Assembly: GCF_023278565.1 (NCBI RefSeq)
Contig: NC_064680.1
Location: forward strand, 3,286,001-3,350,000
Direction of reading: 5' to 3'
Length of the DNA: 64,000 nucleotides
Origin: Colletotrichum lupini
Taxonomy: Eukaryota; Ascomycota; Sordariomycetes; Glomerellales; Glomerellaceae
A program made the translations under genes and the position numbers. Shown here piece after piece: positions 12,610 to 25,812 of this stretch. Below the pieces are notes generated by a model. The model saw nothing but the letters and a program-made list of their open reading frames with translations. It was not told where the DNA came from and did not search any database. Within the stretch, counting starts at the first letter, position 1, and every line of letters starts with the position of its first letter.

Positions 12610-15228
12610 CCCATGCGTGTTCAACGGGCGATGCTAAGAAAAGATAGAAGGCCGTTGACTGGACGGAAACACGACGCATTGATATTTAATAGAAAATCCC
12701 GTCTGCCCGTTCTTTTTCGTCTTTTTTGACGTTCGCGTGCTCCCGCGTTTCTGGCATGTCTGATTGGACTGTCGCGGTGTGGGGTAAAAGTCTTTTTTGG
12801 AGATTTGGATTCGGGGTGGGGGGTACTTGCTCGACTGGGGGTAGGGAAGGCGCGCTGTGACTGGTGGGCAAGTGCGAGAGCCACCGAGAGCTCGGGAAGC
12901 CCTTTCCTTCTTCCCCTTCCTTGGTTCGTGGTGGGGCTTAATTGGAGGGAGCTGATTGGACATCGAAAGACCTTCCCCTGCAAGGGCCAGGAAAGCGTGT
13001 CTTTTTTAGTTTAGTGGAAGCGTGGGGCAGGGCGTCTTTCGAGGCTTGGAGATTAGGTGAGAGTGGTACATGGCATATTGAACTGGGCTTTGGGAAGAGC
13101 CCAAGGAAGTGAGTGCCGTAAGGTATGGAAACTACCTCACGCTGTAGGAAAGCGATCACGATGGACAATGACAACGAAAGTGTGGTGGTGCCGAGTTTGG
13201 TGGAAGGCACTGGCGAGCTTGCAAGCGTGAGGATCCTCCGACGTGGAGACTTTTCGATACTCGAGAAGAGAAAAGAAACCAGAAGCAGAAAAAAGCAAAG
13301 TCGGGCGTTTCCTGTCCGTTCCCTCCGCGACGAGTCGTGTCTCTCCCTACGCAAAACCCCCCTCCATGTGGGAAATACGATATTACTCTGATATACCATA
13401 TATATATACATATAATTCTGAACGCATAGATCTTCGAGGGACTCTTCCAGGCCTCGAGGCATTGACGAACAACCAATATTCATCTCCAACATTTTCCACC
13501 TTTCTATTCGGCAGCAAAGGGACACATACTCACATTGAAGGACCAGGTGGAGAAGGTACCCGAAAACGTATCTAGCGCCGGGTGGATTTTCACGGCATAA
13601 CTGCGCCGTGCTGTAGCAGCTGGAAGAACCAGGAACTATTCCACTCCGACGTAAGCGTGCCCAGCCCTAGGATTAGGATGTGTGGATTTCACAGGTCCGT
13701 GGACAGGGGATAGCCTCGCAAAAAGGATGGAGTGATGGACATGCCTACAACGTATGTACCTAACGGCCGGGAGGTTCCATGCTCTTAACTGGCAAGGAGA
13801 GGCGCGTAATGAGAGAATATGCACGATGCATCTGGTTTCTTGCTTTTTTGTACAGGCAATCGGTGCGTTCAACTGCATCCGTAAAGGAAGAGGACCAGAG
13901 AGTTCCGGGACAACTTGGACAAGTATGACAAGTCACAAGAAGCCCTCAATTCTTGTAGCTGGATCTGGACCTGCAGAGCCAATCTCCAACCAAGAACCAA
14001 TTGGCAACCTTCAAGGCGACCAATTGTGTTCTCACCCCCCCGGTACGCCTTGAACCGTTCCCATCGTTGTGCATGCAACTTGGTAAAGTGGTTGCGCCTC
14101 TTGGGGCCATTAGGGAGGAACATAAAAACGCCCATTGCATCCGGATAACCCAAAGCATATCCAATTAATGAGGTAAGCCAACGCTTTGCTCCACACAACC
14201 GCGATTGAAAAAGTATCGAATTGGCGGCTCCTAGGCGTTTGGTTGGGTTTCTGTCGGACGCGCGCTGCGGGAAGCTTCAGCTTTCCACGCCCCGAAGTCT
14301 GGAAGGCTGAAAGCGAGCGTGGTGAGATTGGATTGCGAAGACGCGCTCGCCGAAAATGGATACCGCGACGAGGATCAGACCGTACGATGGATCGATCAAA
14401 GGGTAGTTGGATGACACCGGACAAGTCTCCTGCTAGCCCTTTTTCGGTTTCCAATCGTTGACATGAAGCAGGGGAAGCAGGATGGAAGCTTGGAAAAAAA
14501 AAAAGGTCTCTTGCACAGTTGCAAAGTCTCAGCAATCCTTCCCCCCCTTTGCCCCCTTAGCGTCCGTTCCTGCAAAGGCCGGAAGTATCAAGTTTCCTGG
14601 GGGTGCGTAGGCCGGGCGCACGTGCCGAGAATGGGTAATTGAACTGTGAGAAAGACTGCAGCACTGGCACTTGCACTGGCTTTTCCCAGGTTTAGGTAGT
14701 CTTGAATCACACACAGCACACACACACCAGACAAGAAATCCCGTGCATCATTTAATCGAACCCCTACTCCATTTACGATGGGCCGTTTTCGAATCTCGAT
14801 ACGTCCGAGTGTCGTGACGGACGTGTGGTTTTCGCGTTTTTGTAGTAAGAGCATGCATGCACCTCAATGACTTGTGGTGGTGGACAGTCGGAGGTTGCGG
14901 TAGGTTTTACTTGAAGCTTGAGAGCCAAGCCCAAGACCGGGGACAAGGCAGGTGAAATTTACACAGTAGTCATCACGAGCCCGGTGGGAAGTGTTCCGTT
15001 ACGGGGTACAGGTGTAGATGATTAGATTCGGCCGTGAGTTGCCATTGATCGTCTCTTCATCTGCGTTTCTGGTAAGTGATCTGAGGAAAAATGCTGGGTT
15101 GCCTGAGTGGATGGAGACAAGAGTATTGTGTGCGTCCGAAGCAGTCGAGGCAGTTCAATCCTACGCAATATGAGTGCACAATCGCTGGTTTGGTTGGCGA
15201 CGATATGTCAGCGTAATCCATTAAATCC

Positions 15229-15254
15229 AAAAAAAAAAAAAAAAAAAAAAAAAA
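15229..15254. repeat. 26-nt poly(A) run
   Basis: An uninterrupted run of 26 A. No flanking direct repeat is obvious, so it may be a simple homopolymer rather than a retroposed tail. Confidence 0.95.
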
Positions 15255-17270
15255 GGTGCAACAACCAAAGAAAAATACATCGTGACATCGTCATCCCTTC
15301 TTTCCCAGCCCGGCCGCGGCCGCCGTGGCCCGTCCTCCGTCCCGAAACCGCCAACCACTGGGAACTGTGGGAAGGTGCAAAAGTGTGGCTGGGGGGTTGG
15401 GTGTTTCCTTCTAGAAGCTCGACCGCTGAGTGGATGACGGCCGGTGCGGGTGCTGTTGACATTTGACGACAACTGCAGCCTTGATTGGGTCTGCCTTCTC
15501 CGTTGTCCATCTCGCGTTTCTTACGGCAGACCACCTCACCTCACGTAACGGATACCTAGTTATGTCTTCAATCAATTCCCATCAATTTCTCTCTGATGGA
15601 GGCCCGTCCCGACCAAGGCCCGCGCTTGAAATTTATGCGCACGATGCACAACGCACGAGGATTTGACAGACGTGCATAACAAACATACACACACCGCCTG
15701 GATCTAATGTGGCTTTCTTTTCTCGCAATATCCGAGATGTCGATAACAAATAATAAACAACAAACAGTCTCACGATCCACCAAGATAACAACAGCATGGC
15801 CGGCTCGACCACGACCCGGGCCCTGGGAAAGGAGGCCACGTTGAAGGGCTATGTGGAATGACGGACATTATATCAATCGCCGTATAGGGCATCGGATCCA
15901 GACATGCCATGCGAATTATCCTCGAAAGCTTATGTCACCCATTTCATTATTGCACATTACCTACGAATACTGTATCCGTACTCCAAACCTTGCGCATCCC
16001 GTTGCACGACACGCCTGACACGATCCCGGATGCATGAGCGAGACACACAAGCCACTCTTATTTCCGTTTCTCGTTTTCTCAGCTGCGTCTCCGTACCTCG
16101 TACCTCACTTTGTCGATTCCGAATAGTTCAACTAAACTAAACCCACCAAGTGATCCACGCCTGGTACTATTGCACAGGACTTCATACATACTGCGTACAC
16201 CCGGGCTTCGAGAAGTGGACCACATAGACGGCATATCGTCGTCATTTTCCAACGCTTCATATCGCCAAAAACCAGTGCTGGGGCGGTCCCACGAAGTATT
16301 CCCACCATTGCTGCGTGTTATCCACCGGCGACGCTGCAAAGTGTACGGAGACCGTGGTACCTTGGTCCCAAGCCCACGGGTTACGCCGTGAAAGCAAATT
16401 CGAACGCCACACCACACTGAACACACGAACCAGGAAACCCTGCAAAAACCATCTGAATCCGTACCGCGTCGTGGGCCAATCCCAGCGGGGCGTTCTACCC
16501 TTCCCGTTAATCCCTGCTCCCAACACCACGCACACACGCCTCTGCGTGGTATCACTGGCTTTCCATCACCTATCCATGCCTCGCCTTGCCTAGCACAAAC
16601 ACGACCCATTACACGCAGAAGCTTGGTGTAGATAGAACCTGAGGAAGAAGCGGCTCCAGTCTTGCTTTTCATATCCCAGGATTATCTCTTTCTACGCCAA
16701 GAAAGAGACTGAATTGGACCTGGTCCCGAGAGCCACCGTCCGTCCACTCGCCCGCAGTCCACACACACCATACACCGCTCACGTAACTCTCCCTGCTTGA
16801 GTGTACTTCATACGGGTCTTCATCGTACTACCTGACACCCGCTCGGCACGCATTGGCACAGTCCTCACTCCTCAACCTCCCACCTCATACCAACAACGGC
16901 ACAGCACAACTCAATTCCGTCACGTCCACTGGTCCAGTGGGAACAACGCAGTAACCAACTACCTTGTTCAACAGGCGATTCCATACGCACCAATCATCCG
17001 TCCCGAGCGCGACTACCACCCTGCTGCCAGTCTGCCACTGCCTCAGCCTGGGCCAAGTCTGACTCTGACATCCAGCGAATTGGCCTTGTACTCCGTTCGC
17101 TCTGGGTAATCCGTAAGCCCTGAAAGAGAACGTTACCGAAGCTCCATCTCGGGCTTCTAGAGTTCCTTCAACGGAACGGTCCCAGAACCGGCTTCTACGA
17201 AACGAACAAAGACGGGCGCTGGTTGTATTTGGCATGCTTCACTCCTGAGCTGCCGCAACAATTAGCACTA

Positions 17271-17294
17271 GCATCAGCATCAGCATCAGCATCG
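17271..17294. repeat. ATCAGC hexamer microsatellite
   Basis: Four tandem copies of the hexamer GCATCA/ATCAGC in noncoding DNA. Confidence 0.9.
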
Positions 17295-19143
17295 GTATTG
17301 TTTGGTGTTGGTTTCCTCGACCGGCCCAGTCCACCCCGTCCATCAGGCCGTTCCTTTGATCGAACTTGGTCGGCGCCGTCGAATGACATTGCCCCATTGC
17401 CTCCCAATCCCCTTCCCCTCTCTCTTCAGAACCTCGATCCGTTGGCTTTGTTCGTTTGAAGTCTTGACGCCTCCTGCCCAACCTTGTCCTGTACAAGCTA
17501 CTGCTTCCTCTTGCGGGCCGTATCTTACGGGTGATACCTTACGTGGAAACGTACCATATTCTCGGACACACAAAGAAACAGAGGCAGAGACAGAAAAGAC
17601 TCAAGTTGAGGATAAAGCAAAGGCACATTGGTACCGAGTTGCGCTAAGCCCAAGCATTATTCGAGAACAAGGAAAACGCGCGCGGAGCTGCTGCACAAAA
17701 CCGGACATTTGATATTTCGGATTGGCATTGCTACCAGCCAGCCAGCCTACGGTGACGGATTACCACCACCACTGCCACTGGAACTCTATATCTGTACGGT
17801 ACCTAGCTTGCCCCGTCGCCCTGTATTATTCGGGGAAGAGAAAGGGTGTCAAAGGTCTCGCGGGGGTGGGCCAGGCCAAACTAGGACCAAAGCTCGTCAG
17901 GAGCTGCTGCTGCTGCTGCGCACCACCACTACTTGGTGCGCACCACAAGCACCACCAGACGGATCCAATCGAAGGCCAGTTCGCTCATTTTCACACTTTC
18001 TGACGATCCACTTGAGCAAAAAGGTACTGCTCAGCGCTCACTCTTTCTCGGCGGGCGGCGCTGTCGACAGGCATTCGGCTTGCTGGGGGTGGCGCGCGCA
18101 GACGACCGGGAGACAAGACAGGAGACACGACGAAAGGCACGGCGAGCAGCAGGAGACCGTACCGTACTCGTTAAACGTGCTTGGACAAGGCAGACAAGAC
18201 AATCAGACAATCGTCAGAGAAGAGGCAGTCGACAGAACAAGCAAAGCAGGCAGGCAGGCGAGCGGCGAGCGGTGTCGACAATTGGATTGTATACCTGCTG
18301 CGTCGACGCAGTCATCCTCATCCCTCGCTTCTTCCCTCGCTGCGGGCTTCGTTATTAGGTACCCCGTACCAAGGCATCCATCACGGCGACAGGCAGACGA
18401 AGCAGAGACAGAAGAGAGACAGCATTGTGGTGCTACTGCTGGTCGGCAAGGAACCTACCTAGCTCACTCAGCCTGCTTCGCGCGCAGCTGCACTTGCAGG
18501 GCACATCTGCAAGGAAGAAAGAGGGTCGGCTCACTGCGAGTAAAGTGAGTCCAGCGTCTCCATCCAGTCCAGTCCGTTCCTCGGTATCCGTAACGTATGC
18601 GGATTCCGTACAGGCAAGTAATACCACCCACTGCGCGGGCTGCAGAACAGACGCATAGGGCAGCCTCAGTTTCGTGACTTTGTGCTTCGTATGGAGTGGC
18701 AATTGCTGACCTGAGGTGTTTGTACAGTAGTCGTCTGCTGGGTTTCCTGATTGTATCCATCAGCCAGCATCAAAAGTAACAAAAGGCGCATCAGCCCAAC
18801 AGCAATAGTGACTTCAGCAGGCAGGAAGCTATCTACCTTACTACGTACAAAATAATACTAAGAAAATGATACTAAGGTAAGGTAGGACAGGCGGTCTTGG
18901 AGAAGAGGTACGTCGATTTCATGTATCTTTATGCTGTGCATTAGGTGCGGAACTACCTCTCGGTCATTCACGCTTCCCCCAGTCTCTCCCCTTCCCTGTG
19001 CCTAGCCTGGGCTCTTCCCTGTCGATATCACAGCAAGATACTTTGGCTGTATATGCGAGAGCGGCGGCAATAGAAAGTACCGTGCCGTTTCTTGGGATCC
19101 ACCTGGGGGGGACTTTGCACTTGCACTTTGGTCGGCACCAAAA

Positions 19144-19171
19144 CCAGCACCAGCACCAGCACCAGCAGCAA
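19144..19171. repeat. CCAGCA hexamer microsatellite
   Basis: Roughly four and a half copies of CCAGCA, grading into CAGCAG, in the C-rich region far upstream of the cyclin gene. Confidence 0.85.
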
Positions 19172-19199
19172 GTATTTCGTACCTTTCCAAGTATTCGCA

Positions 19200-22008
19200 C
19201 CAGGACCACCTGCTCATTCGCACCTGCTCTCTCACACACCCCTCCCCTCCCCTCCGTCCTCCCTCTCCACCTCACCCTTCCCGTTCCCCCTTCTCCTCTC
19301 GCTCTGTCTCTCTGTCTCTCTCTTTCCTTCCCGTGCCTCCCTCGTTCATCCGCCCCACCCACCCTCTCTCCTGCTCCTTCTCTCTCACACATACTATGTA
19401 GTAGACAGGAAGGTAATAATCGTCAGGGAATACCTAGGCAGGCACGAAATACACACCCACCACAGCCAGACATTCGCACCTCCCGCCCACACACACACAT
19501 CCTCAGAAAAAGGGCCAAAGCTGCACCTTTACGTAGGTACTTGGTCCTTGTACCCATCCAGCAGCGGGCCCCAAAGTACCTTTTTTCCCTCCCAACTTAC
19601 TGCAAAGGAGGAGTCCCAGACGTACCGCAGTACTCGAGCCGGCCGGCCTGTTAAAACACCTTGGTTCTCTTCCAATCCTTTTTCATCTCCTCGGCCCTCC
19701 TCCAACCCTTTACCTACCCTCACCTCCCCCTTCTCTCCTCCTCCTCGTCCCTCCCCATCCATTCATTCCCTCCTCTTCCTCTCTCCCCGAAGACAGTCCT
19801 TCCTGACTCCTTTGCTCGCCGAAAACGAATAAAGGGTCTTTTCATTCTCTACTCCTCTACCCCCCCAATTGAGAATAGGAAAAAAAGAGGAAGGTAGGAG
19901 AAAGAGAGAAGACTTAATCTGGCGACGTCCCCTCCCTGACTGAACCGACTCGTCTCCCTCGACTCCCAACTCACCACCACCACCACCAACCACGCCCAAA
20001 GCTGTCAAGGTCGAACCAGCTTCATCTTGCACACGCCCCCCTTCTTCTCCCATCAACTCTCCGACAATCCTCGACAGTTGGAAACGGTTCGCCAATTCCC
20101 AGGTTTTCGAGCTTGCAGAGTGTGACCGGAAAAGCCACAAGAGAGCAGGACCACCGCAACAAAGAGAAAGAGACTGGAACTCGATTTAAAGATATAGTGA
20201 AGAAGACCTTGATTGGTATTTTCTACACTGCTCTTTCATCAGACAAGACAAGAAAGAAAAAAGACTCCCACGTCCCTCCCGTTCCTTGCATCCCTCTCCC
20301 GACCGTCCGCCCTTCCCGCGACGACCAATCCGACCAACCCATCACCCCCTGAAGAATTCCTCGCCTCCACGACGACCAAAGGAACTCGACTCAGACGTGC
20401 AACTTCCACGACGCAACAAAACCCACACACCCATCCTCGGCCCTCCGACGACTACCACGAAAGCTCCCTTTCGTTCCGCCGGCCTGCCATCCCGCCCTCA
20501 TTCCTTCCAAGAGCCCCTTTGCGATCTTGGATCGTGTCGGCCCCAAAGCTTCTCGAGCAACCCCGTTCTCCAGAAGCCCGATTCTTCATCCCCGTGGATT
20601 CCCAATCTCAGGTTCCCTCGACAAGGAAAGAAAACTACAGGAGAATCTTTTTTTGGTTCACTATTGCTTTCTCTCAAGGCTTGTCAGACCATCGAGAATA
20701 CCTCATACATGATCCCACCAGGATTATAGATCATCCCGTTTCGTCCTTCGGGCACCATCTGTGAAAAGGTACGTTTTTTCTTACTACAACAATGCAATTC
20801 AGATGAAGATGTGCGCCTGGCCTACCTATTCACCACCATCAATCCACCTGCCCTGACCAGTCCAGCCTGATGACGGGATGAACCTTCGTCTCCATCTTCC
20901 AAACCTTCCCCTACCCAGAGCTTTCTCCGTTCACCACCATCTCCACTACAAGCACTCATCATCCCCTTTACGTTACCGCGTCTGTCAAGAGCCCGGTGTC
21001 TAAACTTCACATCTTCCCTCCCTCCACAGCTTTTGCGTGCCGTTGTGGTATTTCTACTCGGCGATCCACGTACACAAAGTTTCCCCCCACATTTTACCAA
21101 GAAACCAAAACCACCACCAGTCCGAGGTTAGGATAGCTCGAGGGGATACGTTCATTCGTCGCTCCCCCAATCCCATCCTCAGGAATTGTCTCAATTTCGT
21201 CTGTCTTGACAGTCAAAGTTGCACAACAACCGTGGCGGTAAGCCTCGCCATCACTTCACACTCCAGCCCTTTTCCCTTCCCTGTTCCTGAGCCTCTGCCC
21301 TCTACTCACTCCCTTCTGCCCCTACGGTCCTCTCACTGCCTAGCCCCCCAGTCAAGAGACGCCAGTCTAGATGATTCTCCATCTCCCCTCGTGCCAATCC
21401 GTCTCCCCACCACCCACTGGTCGAATCAGGGCGACTCTATCTGAGTTCGAGATCTTCCCCCTTTAGATCGGCGCCAAGCGGTATTTACAGAAGCCGGTTG
21501 CTCCTTCATCGCGCCCGTCGTCAACCTTCAAACAGCTGCTTGTCTCACTTCGTCCACTACTCTAGGCTCCCTCGAGCGCCTGCAATCGTCTCAACGAACC
21601 GCGAGCTAACCCAATCTTTTCTCTTCTTTTAGAGCCATCCACTCGACCTCTCTCATAAACGGCCAGTTTCCCGGCCACCTTTCCGTCCGTCAATCTCACA
21701 CGAGGAACTCGGTCTCGCATCATTTCGGCTTCTCATCCAGCCACAGTCACTCTTTTGCCGGACCCTGTTCGCTTTCAACACGCTCATTCTAATACTAATA
21801 TTCTAATCTCTCGGTTGCACCATTCCACTCCTTCACAGCACCGATTCTGAAGACTTTTTTTACCGTTTCTTTTTTCACGTCCTTCCGTCTCCGACCACCA
21901 AAAAAGCTTCCTGGAGAACTTAATCGTCATTCTTTCCCGTTTCGGAACTTCGACCCGTCAGCCAACCCCCCTCATACCCGCCCTCGACTCACTACATCAC
22001 AATTCAAA
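19200..22008 (+). promoter_or_regulatory. Long pyrimidine-rich promoter/leader of the cyclin gene
   Basis: The plus strand is overwhelmingly C and T for nearly 3 kb directly upstream of the cyclin start codon, with CTCTCTGTC-type tracts at 19260-19390. Such CT-rich leaders are common in genes of filamentous fungi, and G1 cyclins often have long 5' untranslated regions. A good splice acceptor lies at 21632: branch-like GCTAAC at 21605, a polypyrimidine tract, then TTTTAG. A consensus donor GTAAGC lies at 21238. An untranslated intron of about 395 nt is therefore plausible. The transcription start cannot be fixed by eye. Confidence 0.45.
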
Positions 22009-23296
22009 ATGGCGTACTACCAACAACAACAGCAGCACTCCGATCCTACCTTCTTCACAGAGGACCACGACGAACCCCAACGGCCGCGAATGGGCACTCG
22101 GGACGCCGCCAAGATGATTGCGAGGCAACGGCAGGAGATTATCGCCAGCGAGCTTTCCCGGATAGCTGGTGACGAGTACTTGGAGGATATCATGAAGCAC
22201 ATGAGGCACATGGAGGTAAGAATGAGAGGAAGGAGCAGCCACTGGCCTCAGTTGGATCCGCTTTACTGACACCCGACTTCAGGATGAGACGATGCCTGAT
22301 GCCAATCTCATCGACATGCAAAGAGAGATTCAATGGTACATGAGACCCTACCTCATCGACTTTCTCATCGAAGCCCATGCTGCCTTCGCCCTCCTCCCCG
22401 AGACTCTTTTCCTCACTGTCAACCTCCTCGACCGGTACTGCTCAAAGCGTGTCGTCTACAAGCAACATTACCAGCTCGTCGGTTGTGCCGCTCTCCTGAT
22501 CGCCGCCAAGTACGGTGACAAGAAGGACCGCGTGCCCCAGATCCACGAACTCAACAACATGTGCTGTGGCCTGTACGACGCCGGCATGTTCACCCAGATG
22601 GAGATGCACGTCCTCAACACCCTCGAGTGGACCATTGGCCACCCCACTGTCGACTTCTTCACCCAGCTCATCGTCGCTGAGGAGCACGACAAGGTTGAGG
22701 TTGAGCACATGGCTGCCTACATCTGCGAGATCGCCCTGTACCACCGCAACTTCGTCTCCACCAAGCCTTCCATCATGGCTCGCTCATCTCTCGCCTTGGC
22801 AAGAGCGATCCTTGGCGAGCCCGAGATCAACGATGGAGAGTGGGACCACGTTGAGAACGTCACCCTGCTGACTCTCTCTCAACACCTGCACAGCCCCTCC
22901 GTCGCCCTCGCGAGGAAGTACTCATCATCACACTTCTCCGGCGTCGCGAAGAAGCTTGCGTCTTTCATGGCTCACCAAGCTAGCATCGCGCGAGCCCAGT
23001 CGGGGGTCCCTCCGAGTCCGCCTTCTGAGTCCGCCTCAAAACACTCAAACATCTACAGCACCCCCCACAAAGGCCACGGAGCTGTCGCAGGAGTAGTAGA
23101 AGGATACATGACCCCGCCCATCACCCCTGATGGCGCCGCATATGGAACCGTGAACAAGGACGCATACCCCATGCCGCCGAGATGTCCGGTCACCCCGACA
23201 CCGCAACCCAACACAACGGCGTACGCGCAACAACAAGTGCAGCAGCAATACGCCCCCTTTGTACACCAACATACGACGGGTCACCACATGGCCTAA
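22009..23296 (+). CDS. CLN1: G1/S-specific cyclin, CLN/Puc1 type
   Basis: Cyclin partner of the main cell-cycle kinase (Cdc28/Cdc2 type), acting at Start and in polarised growth. Two exons, 22009-22215 and 22283-23296, joined across a 67-bp intron (GTAAGA...TTCAG, phase 0), give 406 residues. The cyclin box spans about residues 80-195. It includes a segment beginning MRPYLIDFL at 89-97, LDRYCSKR near 118, LIAAKYGDKKDRVP at 141-154 and LNTLEWTIGHPT near 180, the pattern of fungal G1 rather than B-type cyclins. The N-terminus has a short Gln run (residues 5-9). The C-terminal third is low-complexity with Gln runs and several TP sites (for example TPPITP), plausible CDK phosphorylation and turnover sites. 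The ATG at 22009 follows the CT-rich leader and a CAAA context. Family assignment is firm; the symbol follows the general fungal name. Confidence 0.96.
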
Positions 23297-25360
23297 ACGT
23301 CGACTAACACGGGTCGACCCCCCCGCGGAGTCCCACACAGCGAACCAACGCTACGATACGGGCAATCGAAGCTTTCCCCTCATTATTCCCGTGGCAGGGC
23401 AATTGAGCGATCTCCCAGGAAGTGGATTAAAAAGGAAAAAAAGATTGTTTGCCGCATGCATACAGAATGGTTTTTTTCATCAACACGTCATGGCATCGAG
23501 CGATTTGATTTTTATGCAACAAAGTCCATTTTCACTCAGCAGAAGTGTCCCAAAAAAAGGAATACGGATCATACCCCAAACAACCCCCGAGTTATTTTTT
23601 CTCAACAGCATTCAGCGGCTTTTTATTACATACACAACACACCTCAACGAAGAGTTTTTACGTTCGCGAGATGGTCACCCCAGGACGGGTGAAGGATTGG
23701 AATCACAGCGGTCATCCTTCACGGTAATTTGAAGTTGGGATCCAGGCGACGAGATATCGACACCCCCGACCCATCATTCACAACACACCAATGAAGGGAC
23801 ACCAGCGAAGGTCAGATTGTAGGGTCTCAGGATGAGATTCGACCCGAATGGGAATTCTTGAAGGAGGAAAAAAAAGAAGCACAGTGGATTTTTTTCGACG
23901 GATTGGTGGGACCTCGATGGACTTTAACCCGATGGGAAAAGGACTCTTGGACTCGCTCAAGGAAGGGAAACATGCGGCCACTGAGCACACGAACACCTCC
24001 TGGCCGGTTTACTCTTTTCGCACCTTGGAGCCAACCATTTCGAGAGTGGTGGACAGATTGTTTCCTTTTTCTTTGATCATTGAAGGCCGGATATCCCCTA
24101 ATTGGCCGACAATGGATGCAAAGGGATACCAAAGGAATCGGTTTCTGGTCCGCACGTTACTTTTGGAGACAAGGCTGGATTCGTTCTCTTTCGATGACCA
24201 GAAGGAAATTTCTGGATGGAGAGAAGGAAATGGGGGGACGACCATGAGACGGTATCTCCCTACCCAGCCGGGGCGAGAGCCCTCGAGACTTTCGTATACC
24301 CGCATTTGGACTCCCTTACGTGTAAGGTAGTTGTACAAAGGCACAAAAAAAGAGTAAAAATTCTCTGCTACTTTTTCGTCATATCTTCTGGTCCCTTTAT
24401 TATTGTGTGCCATGTCTTTGTGTTTGTGTCCTGTGATGAAGTCTCTCCATGATGAATATGGTTTGGCTGGTAGCCTGGTGCTGGGCCTCTTTGTGACACG
24501 GTCCGTGATGGTTACGCACAAGGGGGAGGGTCGAGCTCCTCGAAAAGCCCACACGGGAAATGAATTGCGCACCCACGTCCATCCCCCTGCCCCCCTCCCT
24601 CCCCGGGCTAATCATAGCTGTTGCATTAGTGACGCGGGATGGAGCGGCGGGAGGCCTACTATTGGACTTTTTTTTTGTGATGATGTAGGTTTATGCGTTG
24701 GATAAGGTATGTCACTTCATTATGCGAGTGATTTTGAATGGGGAGGGGGTTCCTTGTCACTTGTGTGTCGGCTTGTTGGAGTACGCATTCTTACGTAGCG
24801 GGTGCGTCCCTCCTTGTGTAGATGCTTTTATCGTTTCTCTGCTTTACTCACGAAAAGCAAAAGAGAAGAAAAAAAAAATTGGTATGCGAAGAGCTCCTGG
24901 ATCCCTTCCTCCCCGGGCCGACGTGTTCTGGTTCATCTGAAGATGGGAAAGCTTACTTGTATTGATTGATTGATCTTCGTCTGAAAATGTGGGAGTGATA
25001 CATTTTTTTCCGCTTGGGAGTGACATTACTGGAGACATGGAGGACGGGGCTAGGCCTGTTTAGGGGGGTGGATGCTTGTATTATTTTGGTGGATTATCTA
25101 AGGCGGTCGATGCAGGGAGAAGGTAAGGTACGGAGGTACTTGTGGACTTGACCATTTGATTGGGGGCCCGGGGGCCGGGATGTGAGCTGTGCATTTGGGC
25201 ATGGGGCATGGTTTTTGGCTGGCTTCTGATGTCTTGTGAGATTTGTTTGCTGGATTGGCTTATTCTGGGTTCGGTATTTGAGGTAGAGATGAGGGGGGAG
25301 GTTGGAGATTTGGGATGCGGTGGGATTCGAGCTGGGTTTGTTGTCAGGGTCAGTTTAAGT

Positions 25361-25379
25361 GGTGGTGGTGGTGGTGGTG
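25361..25379. repeat. GGT trinucleotide microsatellite
   Basis: Six tandem GGT copies in noncoding sequence. Confidence 0.85.
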
Positions 25380-25793
25380 TTGTCTCTCTCCCTTTTGTGT
25401 AACGGTTGTAAGGTACGCACGTCTCAGGGAGGACTTTTCTTTTCTGTCGGTAAGCATTTTCTTTTTGAAAGGGGTTTGGTTGAGGCCTGCTGGAATGGAG
25501 ATTGAATAGGCAGCATTAAGGCCCATGATTGAGAAGTTTTCACGGTTCTAGCATCACTGGAGACTGGGGTTTTTTTTTTCTTACCTTCTTGCCAGCGTTG
25601 GACTCAGATGAAGCCCTACTAGAGAATAGCGGTTCGATTACTGATACGGTTGATGGATTGCGGTAGTCTAGCCTTCCGAGGTTTCCAACCTCGTTCCTTT
25701 TTGCCTTCACTTCATCTGGGCTTGCCTTGCGACGATGGAGGGAGGAGGGCGGGATTGTGTTTGCGCATTGACGGGTTTTATGCAATGGGGGTT

Positions 25794-25812
25794 GGGGGGG
25801 GGGGGGGGGGGG
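25794..25812. repeat. 19-nt poly(G) run
   Basis: Nineteen consecutive G on the plus strand. Such tracts can form G-quadruplexes and are error-prone in sequencing, so the exact length may be uncertain. Confidence 0.9.

Larger units (their letters stand above)
8800..14000. other. G-rich intergenic stretch, no gene seen
   Basis: The plus strand is visibly rich in G, with many runs of four to seven G, so the minus strand is C/T-rich like the leader of the cyclin gene further right. No coding gene can be supported. The stretch contains a GGCT microsatellite, a T15-class run near 11945 and the A-rich tail at 12568-12600, listed separately. The skew may mark a long untranslated or noncoding minus-strand transcript, but the sequence alone does not show this. 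Confidence 0.5.
14000..19900. other. Gene-free stretch upstream of the cyclin leader
   Basis: No supported coding gene. The longest open frame (17628-18548, +) begins at a non-ATG codon and reads as low-complexity, basic, repeat-derived sequence. The plus strand becomes increasingly C/T-rich to the right. The stretch contains a 26-A run and two CAG-type hexamer microsatellites, listed separately, plus a cluster of TACC/GGTA motifs at about 18830-18895. It is probably distal promoter or noncoding transcript territory for the cyclin gene. Confidence 0.5.

Noticed and set aside
15095..15165. Weak tRNA-like A- and B-box spacing
   Set aside because: Acceptor and T-stem pairing fail; it does not fold into a cloverleaf.
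17628..18548. Longest open frame of the left 20 kb (306 codons, +)
   Set aside because: Starts at a non-ATG codon, reads as basic low-complexity sequence derived from CAG/ACAAGG-type repeats, and overlaps other open frames in the same DNA.
22442..22871. Open frames antisense to, or out of frame with, the cyclin
   Set aside because: Shadow frames created by codon bias in the real cyclin exon.
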